From NCBI RefSeq assembly GCF_900143525.1, contig NZ_FREZ01000002.1, forward strand, positions 248,001 to 312,000: 64,000 nt of DNA, written 5' to 3'. The notes under the pieces are model-generated. The model had not been told where the DNA came from. It saw nothing but the letters and a program-made list of their open reading frames with translations, and did no database searches. Each line of letters begins with the position of its first letter. Position 1 is the stretch's first letter. Source of the DNA: Ruegeria sp. Alg231-54. GTDB taxonomy: Bacteria > Pseudomonadota > Alphaproteobacteria > Rhodobacterales > Rhodobacteraceae. Position numbers and translations under genes: made by a program. Below are positions 1 to 9,330 of this stretch, one piece after another.

Positions 1-1687
1 AGTACATATAGGGCGTCTGCGCCTCGAACTCGGCGGCGCAGGTGTCGATGCGTTTGAACACGGCTGTAACGCCCAGATTGCGGCGCGCCCGGCGGACGTT
101 GTCTTCGTCACGACCAGTCAGATTTCCCAAACGCGCGTCAGTAAAGCCCAGCATCTTGAGCTTACGGATGCCTTCCTCGGTCACGGGCAGGCCGTCTTTG
201 CGCACTTGGCGTTCGGCTTCGATGATCTCGCGGATACGGGCAAGGAACCAAGGGTCGAACTTGGTGACGCCAAAGATCTCATCATCGGTCAGCCCGTGGC
301 GCATTGCTTGAGCAATGGTGCGCAGACGGTCGGGCGTCTGCTGGCTAATCGCCTTGATAACGGCGGCCTTGTCGTCGGCTTCGTCCCAGACGCCTACGTT
401 CAGGCCGGGGATTTCAATCTCATCAAACCCGGTCAGGTCTGATTCCATTGAAGCCAGCGCCTTTTGCATCGATTCGTGGATCGTGCGGCCGATGGACATC
501 GCCTCACCCACCGATTTCATCGCGGTGGTCAGGTAGGGCTCGGAGCCGGGGAACTTCTCGAACGCGAATTTTGGGATCTTGGTGACAACATAGTCGATGG
601 TCGGCTCAAAGCTGGCCGGGGTGACCTTGGTGATGTCGTTGTCCAACTCGTCCAGCGTGTAGCCCACAGCCAGCTTGGCGGCGATCTTGGCAATCGGGAA
701 ACCGGTTGCCTTTGACGCCAACGCCGAAGACCGCGATACGCGCGGGTTCATCTCGATCACGACCATCCGTCCGTCGACCGGGTTGATCGCCCATTGCACG
801 TTCGAGCCGCCGGTCTCGACCCCAATCTCGCGCAGCACGGCAATCGAGTGATTGCGCATGACCTGGTATTCTTTGTCGGTCAGCGTCAGGGCCGGGGCAA
901 CGGTGATCGAGTCACCCGTGTGCACGCCCATTGGGTCGATGTTTTCGATGGAACAGACGATGATGGCGTTGTCGGCGGTGTCGCGCACCACCTCCATCTC
1001 GTATTCTTTCCATCCCAAAAGGCTTTCGTCGATTAGGATCTGGCCCACTGGCGAGGCATCCATGCCGGTGCGACAAATATGGATATAGTCTTCGCGGTTA
1101 TACGCCACGCCGCCGCCTGTGCCGCCCAGCGTAAAGGCGGGGCGGATGATGGCGGGTAAGCCCACATTTTCAAGGGTTTCGAGGGCCAGCGCCACACCGG
1201 CGTCCAGATCTTTCTTGCCGCTTTCGTTCTTGGGGGCAGTCACGATCTCGGCCTTGGGGTTTTCGATGCCCAGCCGGTCCATCGCCTCGCGGAACAAGGC
1301 GCGGTCTTCGGCCATTTCAATGGCGTCGCGCTTGGCACCGATCATCTCGACGCCAAACTTGTCCAGCACGCCCATCTCTTCCAGCGCGAGCGAGGTGTTC
1401 AGGCCGGTCTGCCCGCCCATGGTGGGCAGCAGCGCGTCGGGGCGTTCTTTTTCAATGATCTTGGCGACAACTTCTGGCGTGATCGGTTCGATATATGTCG
1501 CGTCGGCCAGCCCGGGGTCGGTCATGATCGTGGCGGGGTTTGAGTTCACCAGAATGACCCGGTATCCTTCTTCCCGTAGTGCCTTGCAGGCCTGAGCGCC
1601 GGAATAGTCGAACTCGCAAGCCTGACCAATAACAATGGGGCCCGCCCCGATGATCATGATCGACTGAATGTCGGTTCTTCTCGGCAT
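1..1687 (-). CDS. carB: Carbamoyl-phosphate synthase large subunit, 5' part (gene runs off the left edge)
   Basis: The large subunit makes carbamoyl phosphate from bicarbonate, ATP and ammonia channelled from the CarA glutaminase, feeding arginine and pyrimidine synthesis in the cytoplasm. Reading on the minus strand from ATG 1687-1685 gives [18 protein letters not shown] followed by [14 protein letters not shown], the near-invariant CarB N-terminus. About 562 codons lie in the window, roughly half of the usual 1,080-1,120, so the carboxyphosphate half is present and the carbamate and allosteric parts lie beyond base 1. The frame is open to the edge. It is divergent from pabB with about 170 bp between. 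The start is certain from the family N-terminus. Confidence 0.96.
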   Translation of the reverse strand, partial: MPRRTDIQSIMIIGAGPIVIGQACEFDYSGAQACKALREEGYRVILVNSNPATIMTDPGLADATYIEPITPEVVAKIIEKERPDALLPTMGGQTGLNTSLALEEMGVLDKFGVEMIGAKRDAIEMAEDRALFREAMDRLGIENPKAEIVTAPKNESGKKDLDAGVALALETLENVGLPAIIRPAFTLGGTGGGVAYNREDYIHICRTGMDASPVGQILIDESLLGWKEYEMEVVRDTADNAIIVCSIENIDPMGVHTGDSITVAPALTLTDKEYQVMRNHSIAVLREIGVETGGSNVQWAINPVDGRMVVIEMNPRVSRSSALASKATGFPIAKIAAKLAVGYTLDELDNDITKVTPASFEPTIDYVVTKIPKFAFEKFPGSEPYLTTAMKSVGEAMSIGRTIHESMQKALASMESDLTGFDEIEIPGLNVGVWDEADDKAAVIKAISQQTPDRLRTIAQAMRHGLTDDEIFGVTKFDPWFLARIREIIEAERQVRKDGLPVTEEGIRKLKMLGFTDARLGNLTGRDEDNVRRARRNLGVTAVFKRIDTCAAEFEAQTPYMY

Positions 1688-1857
1688 GGCCACGTTCCTT
1701 CGATTGTCCGCGATTCAGGGCACCCCCAAGCGCCCAAATTGTCCTGCGTTATAGGGACCGCGCGAAAAGGTGCAAGGGGGATCGGAAACAGGGGCGAAAT
1801 TGCCGCTTTCCCCCCTTTCCCTTGGCGGCGTATTCTCTATACCGCGCAGCACGGCAA

Positions 1858-2991
1858 ATGAGGATGCAATTGCGTATTCGTTTTGATCAGGGGCCAGCCG
1901 GGTCAGGAACCAGTTTTGACCGGCCAGCCGAGATGATCCGCGCGGACAATGCGGAGGACGTGCCCCAAGCGTTGGAGGCGCTGGACGAGGCGCGCGCGCA
2001 AGGGGCTTGGTTGGCCGGCTATGCCAGCTATGAGCTTGGGTACGTGCTGGAACCGCGTCTGTATGACCGCATGCCAGATGGCCGCCGGCTGCCTTTACTA
2101 TGCTTCGGCGTTTATGATCGCCCCATTCAGCGGGAATTGCCCGCTGCATCCGGCGGGGTGACCCATTTTGAACCGCGTTGGGACGAGGGACGGTACACGC
2201 AGGCGTTTCGACACGTGCATGACGCCATTGGGGCAGGGGATATCTATCAGGCCAACCTGACATTCCCGATTGATATGACTGTAGAGGGCGACAGCGCCGC
2301 GCTTTATGCTGCGCTCACGGCCGGACAGCCCGTTGGTCACGGCGCGCTGATCCAGCAGGATGGTTTGCCCGACCTGCTCAGCCGGTCTCCCGAGCTGTTC
2401 TTTCGCACGAACGCGGACCGCGGGATCGAAACCCGCCCGATGAAGGGGACCCAACCCCGCAGCGAGGATATGGCTGAAGACGCCCGGCGTCGGGCGTTCC
2501 TGGCGGTCGACGAAAAGAACCGGGCTGAAAACCTGATGATCGTGGATCTGTTGCGCAACGATATCAGCCGCGTCGCGATGCCCGGATCCGTCAAGGTGCC
2601 CGAGCTGTTCAAGGTCGAAACCTATGCGACTGTGCATCAGATGATCTCGCTGGTGCAGGCGCAGCTGCACATGGGCGCCGAGCTGTCCGATATCCTGACG
2701 GCTCTGTTTCCCTGCGGTTCCATCACCGGTGCTCCCAAAATTCGAGCCATGGAGATTTTGTCCGATCTCGAACCCTGGCCTCGCGATGTTTATTGCGGTG
2801 CGATCGGCTGGGCCGCGCCGGACGGGCGTTCAGAATTCAACGTGGCGATCCGGACGCTGATGGTCGAGGATGGCTCGGCCACCCTCAACGTCGGCGGTGG
2901 AGTGATCTGGGACAGCACGGCCCCATCGGAATATGAGGAAGCGCTATGGAAAGCTCGCTTTGCCCACCAGCTGACCCTGACTTCCGCCTGA
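1858..2991 (+). CDS. pabB: Aminodeoxychorismate synthase component I
   Basis: It converts chorismate with ammonia to 4-amino-4-deoxychorismate for folate synthesis. About 377 residues carry the chorismate-binding fold of the TrpE/PabB/MenF family: PELFFR, the MKGTQPR segment, NRAENLMIVDLLRNDISR and the late PCGSITGAPK motif. There is no glutamine amidotransferase domain, so a PabA partner must be encoded elsewhere. The frame extends upstream to a TTG at 1822, but ATG 1858 or ATG 1864 better matches the family's N-terminus; neither has a strong Shine-Dalgarno site. The next gene, pabC, starts inside its 3' end, so the two are translationally linked. PabB is preferred over TrpE because of the pabC neighbour. 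Confidence 0.92.
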   Translation: MRMQLRIRFDQGPAGSGTSFDRPAEMIRADNAEDVPQALEALDEARAQGAWLAGYASYELGYVLEPRLYDRMPDGRRLPLLCFGVYDRPIQRELPAASGGVTHFEPRWDEGRYTQAFRHVHDAIGAGDIYQANLTFPIDMTVEGDSAALYAALTAGQPVGHGALIQQDGLPDLLSRSPELFFRTNADRGIETRPMKGTQPRSEDMAEDARRRAFLAVDEKNRAENLMIVDLLRNDISRVAMPGSVKVPELFKVETYATVHQMISLVQAQLHMGAELSDILTALFPCGSITGAPKIRAMEILSDLEPWPRDVYCGAIGWAAPDGRSEFNVAIRTLMVEDGSATLNVGGGVIWDSTAPSEYEEALWKARFAHQLTLTSA

Positions 2992-3593
2992 TCGAAACAC
3001 TGGCCTTTCGACCCGGGCAAGGGTTCGTTCGCCGAGATCGGCATCTGGCCCGTATGGCTCGGTCAGCTGTGGCCATGGGCATTCCTTTCGATGCGGGCGC
3101 CGCTATCCAGGCACTGGACAATGTCGTAGGGCAATCACCTCAGCGTTGCCGGCTTACGCTGGCAGTTGATGGAACATACGATGTGACAACCGGAGTACTG
3201 GCCGGTAACCCACCATTATGGCGGGTCGCGGTCACCAAAATGCGGCTTTCCGCGTCGGATGTTTGGTTGCAGCACAAGACGACCCAACGCTCTGTTTACG
3301 ACACGGCTCGCGCATCGCTGCCGGACGGAATAGACGAATTTCTGTTCCTGAACGAGCGTGACGAGCTGTGCGAAGGGACCATCACCAACCTGTTCCTGCA
3401 CATGCCGGACGGCCGACGTCTGACGCCAAAGCTGACCTGCGGATTGCTTCCGGGAATTCTGCGAGAAGAACTACTTGATAATAAACAGGTTACCGAAAGC
3501 GTCTTGTCCTTGACCGATCTGCAAAACGCGGAAAAAGTTTTCGTAGGGAATTCCTTACGTGGCCTGATCCGGTCGGAATTGGCGGTATTGTGA
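2946..3593 (+). CDS. pabC: Aminodeoxychorismate lyase-like class IV aminotransferase
   Basis: The 215-residue protein belongs to the PLP-dependent fold-type IV family. With PabB upstream it most likely removes pyruvate from aminodeoxychorismate to give p-aminobenzoate. Family landmarks are LIETLAF near the N-terminus, the candidate PLP lysine in HKTTQRSVYD, and the NERDELCEGTITNLF segment. It overlaps pabB by 46 nt. ATG 2946 is the only usable start before the conserved ETL segment, and GAGG lies just upstream. It is somewhat shorter than Escherichia coli PabC (about 269 aa). A broader class IV aminotransferase role cannot be excluded from sequence alone. Confidence 0.85.
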   Translation: MESSLCPPADPDFRLIETLAFRPGQGFVRRDRHLARMARSAVAMGIPFDAGAAIQALDNVVGQSPQRCRLTLAVDGTYDVTTGVLAGNPPLWRVAVTKMRLSASDVWLQHKTTQRSVYDTARASLPDGIDEFLFLNERDELCEGTITNLFLHMPDGRRLTPKLTCGLLPGILREELLDNKQVTESVLSLTDLQNAEKVFVGNSLRGLIRSELAVL

Positions 3594-4261
3594 GCAAACA
3601 GAGCGATTGGGCGCGCGACGGAACGCATCACCTGCGGCTACGGCTGGAGTTCGGCCTGTTCTTTGTCGCTGTGCCAGTTCTGATCGCGGTCTTTTTCCCT
3701 CCGAATTGGATGTTTCCGTCGCTGTTCACCTTCACGGCCATCGGTATCATCCTGCTCCATTACACGCCCGGTTTTACCTGGTCCGAACTTCGGTACAACT
3801 GGCGCAATTGGACGTGGCGCGAAATCGCTCTTTTTGCTGTTGCCATGACGGCGTTTTGCTCGGCGGTCGTTATGGCGATGCGACCGGACGTTGCATTTCG
3901 CATGCTTCTCTACCGGCCCGAATTCCTGGCAGTGATCTGGCTGGCGTACCCGATTGCTTCGGCTCTGCCGCAAGAGCTTCTGTTCCGATCACTGTTTTTC
4001 CGCCGCTACCAGGCGATCCTTCCAAACGGGAAGGCGGCTTACCTACTGAACGCGTCCCTGTTTTCGCTGGCCCACCTGATGTACTGGAGCTGGATCGTCG
4101 CCATCATGACCTTCGGCGGAGGGCTGTTGTTCACTTGGGCCTACCGCCAACGCGGGTCGTTTTTTTACGCGGTCCTGCTGCACGCTATTGCGGGGAATGC
4201 TATCTTTGCGGCGGGTCTGGGCATCTATTTCTATTCCGGCAACGTGCAAAGGCCGTTTTGA
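3590..4261 (+). CDS. CPBP-family intramembrane metalloprotease-like protein (Abi/CAAX type)
   Basis: A 223-residue hydrophobic protein with several membrane segments, related to CPBP (Rce1/Abi) intramembrane proteases. Motif 1, normally EExxxR, reads Q128-E129-LLF-R133. Motif 2 is F158xxxH162, and motif 3 is H198 with N203. Thus one of the two usual glutamates is glutamine, while the other putative catalytic and metal-site residues remain. Translation starts at GTG 3590, whose last two bases overlap the pabC stop (GTGA), so it is coupled to pabC. Substrate is unknown. The variant may be active, since many members tolerate change here, or a pseudo-protease. Confidence 0.75.
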   Translation: MSKQSDWARDGTHHLRLRLEFGLFFVAVPVLIAVFFPPNWMFPSLFTFTAIGIILLHYTPGFTWSELRYNWRNWTWREIALFAVAMTAFCSAVVMAMRPDVAFRMLLYRPEFLAVIWLAYPIASALPQELLFRSLFFRRYQAILPNGKAAYLLNASLFSLAHLMYWSWIVAIMTFGGGLLFTWAYRQRGSFFYAVLLHAIAGNAIFAAGLGIYFYSGNVQRPF

Positions 4262-4275
4262 CGGCGCGACCTGCC

Positions 4276-4304
4276 TTGACTTTCCAAGCCTGACAGGGTG
4301 TACC
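4276..4304 (+). promoter_or_regulatory. Possible sigma-70 promoter of aspS
   Basis: TTGACT at 4276-4281 is separated by 17 bp from the weak -10 TGTACC at 4299-4304, about 35 bp before the aspS ATG. It would let aspS be expressed apart from the pab genes. The -10 match is poor, so this is tentative. Confidence 0.3.
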
Positions 4305-4339
4305 GGCGCGACGAATTCTACGCCCGAAGGGATAAATCC

Positions 4340-6115
4340 ATGCACGCCTACCGCAGCCACACCTGCGCCGCACTGACCGCCGCCAATGTCGGTGAAACCG
4401 TCCGCCTGTCCGGTTGGGTGCATCGGGTACGAGATCACGGCGGCGTGCTGTTCATCGATCTGCGCGATCATTTCGGTGTGACACAGGTTCTGTGTGATGG
4501 TGACAGTGCAGCTTTTGCCGAGCTTGAGAAAGTACGTTCGGAATGGTGTATCCGCATCGACGGCACCGTCAAAGCACGTGACCCGGAGCTGGTGAATTCG
4601 AAACTGCCGACCGGTGAGATTGAAGTTTACGTGCGGGAGCTTGAGGTTCTGGGCGCGGCTGACGAACTGCCGCTGATGGTGTTCGGAGATCAGGAATACC
4701 CCGAAGAAACGCGTCTGCGCTACCGTTACCTGGACTTGCGCCGCGAGGCGATGCAGAACAACATGACCCTGCGCTCGGACGTTGTCGCCTCGATGCGCAA
4801 GCGCATGTGGGATCAGGGCTTCCGCGAGTACCAGACGCCGATCATCACCGCATCGTCGCCTGAAGGCGCGCGTGACTTCCTTGTGCCGTCGCGTTTGCAC
4901 CCGGGCAAGTTCTACGCGCTGCCACAGGCCCCACAGCAGTTCAAACAGCTGATCATGGTGTCGGGCTTCGACAAGTATTTTCAGATCGCGCCATGCTTCC
5001 GTGACGAAGACCCGCGTGCCGACCGCTCGCCCACTGATTTCTACCAGCTTGACCTTGAGATGTCGTTTGTCGAACAGCAGGACGTGTTCGACACGATCCA
5101 GCCGGTTCTAACCGGCGTGTTCGAAGAGTTCGGCGGAGGGCGTAAGGTCGATCAGGAATGGCCGCAGATTTCCTACAAGGATGCTGCATTGTGGTACGGT
5201 TCCGACAAGCCGGACCTGCGCAACCCTATTAAAATGCAAGTGGTCTCTGACCACTTCCGCGGGTCTGGCTTCGCGATTTTCGCGAAGCTGTTGGAGCAGG
5301 AAGGCACCGAAATCCGCGCCATCCCCGCGCCGACCGGTGGTAGCCGTAAGTTCTGCGACCGCATGAACGCCTTTGCTCAGAAAGAGGGTCTGCCCGGCAT
5401 GGGTTACATCTTCTGGCGCGATCAGGGCGAAGGGATGGAGGCCGCAGGTCCGCTGGCTAAAAACATCGGCCCCGAACGCACCGAGGCCATCCGTCAGCAA
5501 CTGGGTCTGGGTGTCGGCGATGCGGCATTCTTCCTGGGTGGCAAGCCCAAAGCCTTTGAAAAGGTCGCTGGTAAAGCGCGTGATGTTATCGGTGAGGAAC
5601 TGAACCTGACCGAGAAAGACCGCTTCGCCTTTGCCTGGATCGTGGATTTTCCGATCTACGAGCAGGACGAAGAATCCGGTGCCATCGACTTTGAACACAA
5701 CCCGTTCTCGATGCCGCAGGGCGGAATGGAGGCTCTGGAAGGCAATCCTCTGGACGTGCGCGGCTATCAGTACGACCTCGCCTGTAATGGATATGAGCTG
5801 GTGTCGGGTGCGATCCGAAACCACAAGCCCGAGATCATGCTGAAGGCCTTTGAGCTGGCAGGCTATGGCGAGGATGAAGTCAAAAGTCGCTTTGGTGCGT
5901 TGTTCAACGCCTTCCATTTTGGTGCCCCGCCGCACGGTGGCTGCGCCGCTGGTATCGACCGTATCGTGATGCTGCTGGCCGATGAAGCCAACATCCGCGA
6001 GGTCATGATGTTCCCCATGAACCAGCGTGCCGAGGACCTGATGATGGACGCACCATCCGATCCGACTTCGGATCAGATGATGGAGCTGGGCCTGCGGATC
6101 ATCCCTCAAGACTGA
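4340..6115 (+). CDS. aspS: Aspartyl-tRNA synthetase, bacterial type
   Basis: It charges tRNA-Asp with aspartate. The 591 residues show an N-terminal OB-fold anticodon domain ([20 protein letters not shown]), class II motif 2 ([19 protein letters not shown]), a bacterial GAD-type insertion in the middle, and motif 3 ([14 protein letters not shown]). This is the full bacterial length. ATG 4340 is chosen because GAAGGGAT sits just upstream and the protein then begins [12 protein letters not shown] as in relatives; an earlier in-frame ATG at 4298 lacks support. Whether it is discriminating or also makes Asp-tRNA-Asn cannot be told here. A strong terminator follows directly. Confidence 0.97.
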   Translation: MHAYRSHTCAALTAANVGETVRLSGWVHRVRDHGGVLFIDLRDHFGVTQVLCDGDSAAFAELEKVRSEWCIRIDGTVKARDPELVNSKLPTGEIEVYVRELEVLGAADELPLMVFGDQEYPEETRLRYRYLDLRREAMQNNMTLRSDVVASMRKRMWDQGFREYQTPIITASSPEGARDFLVPSRLHPGKFYALPQAPQQFKQLIMVSGFDKYFQIAPCFRDEDPRADRSPTDFYQLDLEMSFVEQQDVFDTIQPVLTGVFEEFGGGRKVDQEWPQISYKDAALWYGSDKPDLRNPIKMQVVSDHFRGSGFAIFAKLLEQEGTEIRAIPAPTGGSRKFCDRMNAFAQKEGLPGMGYIFWRDQGEGMEAAGPLAKNIGPERTEAIRQQLGLGVGDAAFFLGGKPKAFEKVAGKARDVIGEELNLTEKDRFAFAWIVDFPIYEQDEESGAIDFEHNPFSMPQGGMEALEGNPLDVRGYQYDLACNGYELVSGAIRNHKPEIMLKAFELAGYGEDEVKSRFGALFNAFHFGAPPHGGCAAGIDRIVMLLADEANIREVMMFPMNQRAEDLMMDAPSDPTSDQMMELGLRIIPQD

Positions 6116-6122
6116 GAATGAC

Positions 6123-6155
6123 AAAACCCGCTGCTTACCCTGCAGCGGGTTTTCT
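6123..6155 (+). terminator. Rho-independent terminator of aspS
   Basis: A perfect 12-bp stem, AAAACCCGCTGC (6123-6134) with GCAGCGGGTTTT (6142-6153), encloses a 7-nt loop and ends in a T run eight bases after the aspS stop codon. Confidence 0.9.
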
Positions 6156-6241
6156 CATGGTTTGCGCTTGTACAAAGGTCATGGCTATGGACCGGTATTC
6201 ATAGCTTGGTCACAGGTCTGCATAGCCCGTTTGTTGGCGAC

Positions 6242-6361
6242 CTATTCCCATGGGTCCTTAAATGACTTCCGGCTGGAGCGAATATCACGGGCGGTAGCGC
6301 GGGTTTGCCAGTAGACCCAAAGGCACAGGATCGTTGCGGTTATGAAGTAAGCGGTCATCAT
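6242..6361 (-). CDS. Small putative membrane protein, 39 residues, behind the response regulator
   Basis: Reading from ATG 6361-6359 on the minus strand gives 39 codons before TAG. Residues 3-18 (TAYFITATILCLWVYW) are a single hydrophobic segment, followed by a basic tail RATARDIRSSRKSFKDPWE. The start codon lies one base after the response-regulator stop, so it could be translated by coupling in the same transcript; a second ATG follows immediately. No family is recognised. A membrane segment followed by a positively charged tail and the tight operon position favour a real gene, but at this length chance is possible. Confidence 0.55.
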   Translation of the reverse strand: MMTAYFITATILCLWVYWQTRATARDIRSSRKSFKDPWE

Positions 6362-6362
6362 C

Positions 6363-7079
6363 TCAAATCGCCTCACGTTGTTCCAAACGGGTCTGCACAA
6401 TCCCGGCGACCTGAGCGGCCACGGCCGTTACTGGGGTCCCGTCTGCCCGGGATTCGGCAAGCCGCTGCGCCGCTTCTGCCAGAACTGTATCGTCGGCATC
6501 GCGGGCGACCCCGCGCAGAAACTGTGCCGCGTAATCCAGCGTGCGCTGATCATTCGGACCGGCCAGAATGTCGGCGATATGGGCCATGTCATCCTGATAG
6601 GCCAACGGATCGGCGTTAATGATCTCATCCCGGACGGCATGCAGGCTGCTGGGGCGGCGATCTTCGGGCAAACGTTCCAAAACGGATGTCTGGAAATAGG
6701 CCAGCGATTTGAGGGGTTTTTCCAGAAACCCATCAGCACCGGCCCGCATTGCGGTGCGTTTCATGTGGTCATCCCCGGACATGCCAAGAATGGCCCCAAT
6801 ACGGGGCGCAGCCTCAGACAGATCGGCGATCAGATCCGCGCCGGACCCGTCCGGCAGACCCATGTCCACAATGATGACAGACGGGCGGTAGATCTGCAGG
6901 TGACGCCGTGCCGATTGCAGGCAATCCGCCCGCCTGATGCGCGCGCCGCTGTGCAGGCACATCAAGCGGATGGCGTCGCAGGCATAGCGGCTGTCTTCCA
7001 CAACCAGAATAGTTTGTCCCAGCAGGGGCCGCGTGGCCGTCGGCTGCGCGGGAGAGGCGAAGGGGCTCGAATCGTCCAT
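6363..7079 (-). CDS. Response-regulator receiver protein with an unassigned helical C-terminal region
   Basis: The 238-residue protein has a receiver domain at about residues 22-140: the acidic pair VVEDS (E28, D29), phospho-acceptor D72 in IIVDMGLPDG, and the conserved lysine in FLEKP. The remaining ~100 residues are probably helical, with no DNA-binding, GGDEF or histidine-kinase motif, so it may act through protein contacts. No kinase gene is adjacent. ATG 7079 is preferred because GGAG lies upstream (from about 7090) and the frame above it is not family-like. It is divergent from mce and followed by a 39-codon ORF. Confidence 0.85.
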   Translation of the reverse strand: MDDSSPFASPAQPTATRPLLGQTILVVEDSRYACDAIRLMCLHSGARIRRADCLQSARRHLQIYRPSVIIVDMGLPDGSGADLIADLSEAAPRIGAILGMSGDDHMKRTAMRAGADGFLEKPLKSLAYFQTSVLERLPEDRRPSSLHAVRDEIINADPLAYQDDMAHIADILAGPNDQRTLDYAAQFLRGVARDADDTVLAEAAQRLAESRADGTPVTAVAAQVAGIVQTRLEQREAI

Positions 7080-7213
7080 GGCGGAACTCCTAATCAGCAG
7101 ATACCTCACGCTAGGAACTTCTGGCTAACAGGGCGTTAACGGCAATTTGGCGCACTTGTTCTTTGTTTAATCTGCCCCCATAACCGCTGCAACGCAGAAT
7201 AGAGGAGAGTTCC

Positions 7214-7618
7214 ATGATTGGTCGACTGAACCACGTAGCCATTGCCGTACCCGATCTTGAGGCCGCCTCTGAGCAGTACCGCAACGCGCTGGGCGCGAAA
7301 GTCGGCGCGCCACAGGATGAGCCGGATCACGGCGTCACAGTTGTGTTCATCGAATTGCCTAATACCAAGATAGAACTGCTCTATCCGATGGGCGATGACA
7401 GCCCGATCAACGGGTTTCTGGAAAAGAACCCCGCTGGCGGCATCCACCATGTCTGCTATGAGGTCGAGGATATCATCGCTGCCCGCGATCACCTGAAGGA
7501 AACCGGCGCACGCGTGCTGGGTTCGGGTGAGCCCAAGATCGGTGCGCATGGTAAACCGGTGCTGTTCCTGCACCCCAAAGATTTTAACGGCTGCCTAGTC
7601 GAGCTGGAACAGGTGTAA
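7214..7618 (+). CDS. mce: Methylmalonyl-CoA epimerase
   Basis: A 134-residue vicinal-oxygen-chelate (glyoxalase-fold) protein. It interconverts (2R)- and (2S)-methylmalonyl-CoA, linking propionyl-CoA carboxylase to the mutase and the TCA cycle. Landmarks are LNHVAIAVPDLE at the N-terminus, VVFIELPNTKIELLYP, GIHHVCYEVEDI and the closing FLHPKDFNGCLVELEQV. The length is typical. The ATG is preceded by GAGGAGAG. The DUF1467 gene follows 21 bp downstream, an arrangement common in related alphaproteobacteria. Confidence 0.95.
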   Translation: MIGRLNHVAIAVPDLEAASEQYRNALGAKVGAPQDEPDHGVTVVFIELPNTKIELLYPMGDDSPINGFLEKNPAGGIHHVCYEVEDIIAARDHLKETGARVLGSGEPKIGAHGKPVLFLHPKDFNGCLVELEQV

Positions 7619-7639
7619 CCTAACCCCGGAGGGGATGAG

Positions 7640-7915
7640 ATGTCGATTACTGGTGCGGCCGTTCTGTTCGCCGTGATCTGGTTCATGACCTTGCTGGTGG
7701 TGCTGCCAATCCGCATCAAGACGCAGGGCGATCTGGGTGATATCGTTCCGGGCACCCACGCGGGCGCACCGGAAGAGCATCACCTGAAGAAAAAGATGTG
7801 GATCACCACCGGTATCACGGTGGTGCTCTGGGCCATTATAGCAGGCGTCATCCTGTCCGGCGTGATTTCCGTGCGCGATTTCGACTGGCTGAACCAGCTG
7901 GAGCCGCGAGGCTGA
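7640..7915 (+). CDS. DUF1467 family membrane protein
   Basis: A 91-residue protein with two transmembrane segments (about residues 5-24 and 53-75) separated by a polar stretch containing VLPIRIKTQGD and HLKKKMW, matching the DUF1467 family of alphaproteobacteria. Function is unknown. It lies in the mce transcript, with a GGAGGGGATGAG ribosome-binding region. The gene after it is convergent. Confidence 0.85.
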   Translation: MSITGAAVLFAVIWFMTLLVVLPIRIKTQGDLGDIVPGTHAGAPEEHHLKKKMWITTGITVVLWAIIAGVILSGVISVRDFDWLNQLEPRG

Positions 7916-7918
7916 TCT

Positions 7919-8617
7919 TTAAGCCATAGGCCCTGATAGCTTGTGGTAGACATGGGTGAACGTTGCGACGCCAAGGATTGGGATCACAAGGTTCACCAGG
8001 GGCACGGATAGCGGGATCGCCATCAAAATGCCTGCCATCCAGATGGTCGTTGCGTGTTTGGCGCGCAGCTTACGTGCACCTTCCCGACCCAACCTGCGCA
8101 TGGCAGCCAACGTAAAGTATTCCCGTCCCAACAAGAAACCGTTCATGCCCCAGAAGATGAAGGGGGCGAGCGGAGTAAAGATCGCATAGAGGATCAGCGC
8201 CAGCAGATTGGCAACGATCAGAACTCCCATGAAGCTCAGCCCGTCGCGCAGGCTTTCGCTGAACGGAATGCCGGGAACAGTTGGTAAAGATGGGTAATGC
8301 TTGTCTTCGACCGCTTGCGCGACGTCTTCCAGGAACATCGACGTAATCGCCGAGGCAACCGGAACCATCAGAAATACGGGCAGGATCAGGACGACAAAGA
8401 TGCCGGAATAGTTCAGCACGTCGTTCAGCCACGGCACGGCACCGATAAAGGGCAGAGAGATCTCGTTCCCCGACAGCCGGTTGATCAGCCAGATTGCCAA
8501 AGCACAAGCGGCGATCAGCAAAACGATCGTCAGACCAACGCCGCGCAATAGGACAGCCCGGAACTTTGGGTCGCCGATCTGTCCCAGCGCTGCAAAAAAG
8601 GCGTTGAGAATGGTCAT
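7919..8617 (-). CDS. EI24/CysZ-like membrane protein
   Basis: About 232 residues with four to five hydrophobic segments (for example LTIVLLIAACALAIWLI and a long stretch near residues 75-95) and a hydrophilic region with the family-like GREYFTLAAMRRL. It belongs to the EI24 superfamily, which includes sulfate permease CysZ. Sulfate transport is only a possibility, because no cys genes lie nearby. ATG 8617 overlaps the stop codon of the upstream nitroreductase (ATGA), indicating translational coupling; an upstream ATG at 8629 is less likely. Confidence 0.75.
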   Translation of the reverse strand: MTILNAFFAALGQIGDPKFRAVLLRGVGLTIVLLIAACALAIWLINRLSGNEISLPFIGAVPWLNDVLNYSGIFVVLILPVFLMVPVASAITSMFLEDVAQAVEDKHYPSLPTVPGIPFSESLRDGLSFMGVLIVANLLALILYAIFTPLAPFIFWGMNGFLLGREYFTLAAMRRLGREGARKLRAKHATTIWMAGILMAIPLSVPLVNLVIPILGVATFTHVYHKLSGPMA

Positions 8618-9192
8618 TCCGAAACCCACTGCGTCAACCCATCCACGTCAGGGCGGGGTCTTTCGGGCGGTGCTTTGCCCTCGGTCGCGATATGAACTAG
8701 ACCCGCGACGCGTTCATTTTCTTGCAGCCCGAACGCCTTTTGGCAAAAGTCGCGGTCGTGGGTCTGCCAACCGGACAGCCAGTTTGCGCCCCAACCCGCA
8801 GCAAGCGCCGCGTTCAGCAAAGCCAAGCACACTGCGCCAGCGGAATAGGTCTGTTCGATTGCAGGGATTTTCGCGGAGGGTTGTTGAACCTCGATCACGG
8901 CGACCGCCAGATGGCCCATGTCGAACTGACTGCGGGCCTTGGCTATGTCCTCAGCGGATTTACCCAGCGCCGAGCCACATTCTTCGGTCAATTGCGCAAG
9001 ACGCGGCATAGCGCCTTTATCGAGCACGATGAAACGCCAGGGTTCCAGCTTGCCATGATCCGGACTGCGCGCCGCGGCCGTTAGCAGGGGTAACAACTGG
9101 TCCCGCGTGGGCGCGGGTTCAATCAGCGTTTTTGCGGGGCGCGACCGGCGCGATTGCAGAAACTCCAGAGCGGCCGGATTCTTCAAGGACAT
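8614..9192 (-). CDS. Nitroreductase family protein (YdjA-like)
   Basis: A 192-residue FMN-dependent nitroreductase-fold protein. The N-terminal RRSRPAK segment, AARSPDHGKLEPWRFIVLD, and the central GAVCLALLNAALAAGWGANWLSG stretch are typical of the compact YdjA subgroup. The physiological substrate is unknown; family members reduce nitro or enone compounds with NAD(P)H. It is first in a two-gene minus-strand operon with the EI24 gene. Confidence 0.85.
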   Translation of the reverse strand: MSLKNPAALEFLQSRRSRPAKTLIEPAPTRDQLLPLLTAAARSPDHGKLEPWRFIVLDKGAMPRLAQLTEECGSALGKSAEDIAKARSQFDMGHLAVAVIEVQQPSAKIPAIEQTYSAGAVCLALLNAALAAGWGANWLSGWQTHDRDFCQKAFGLQENERVAGLVHIATEGKAPPERPRPDVDGLTQWVSE

Positions 9193-9330
9193 ATGTTAAC
9201 TTCCTTTACATAGGCGGTTGTGTATGTGGTTGAACATCTGGCGGGTTTCAAGGGCAAGCGGCTGGATGCAGGAGATCAATTTCACTCCCTGAGCGTTCGT
9301 GCAAGGGTGTTCAAGAAGAAGAGAGGGAAG

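Noticed and set aside
5108..6124. 338-codon minus-strand frame inside aspS
   Set aside because: Antisense to aspS, with no ribosome-binding site or domain.
7919..8617. Calling the EI24-type gene a sulfate transporter CysZ
   Set aside because: Similarity is at superfamily level and no sulfur-assimilation genes are near.
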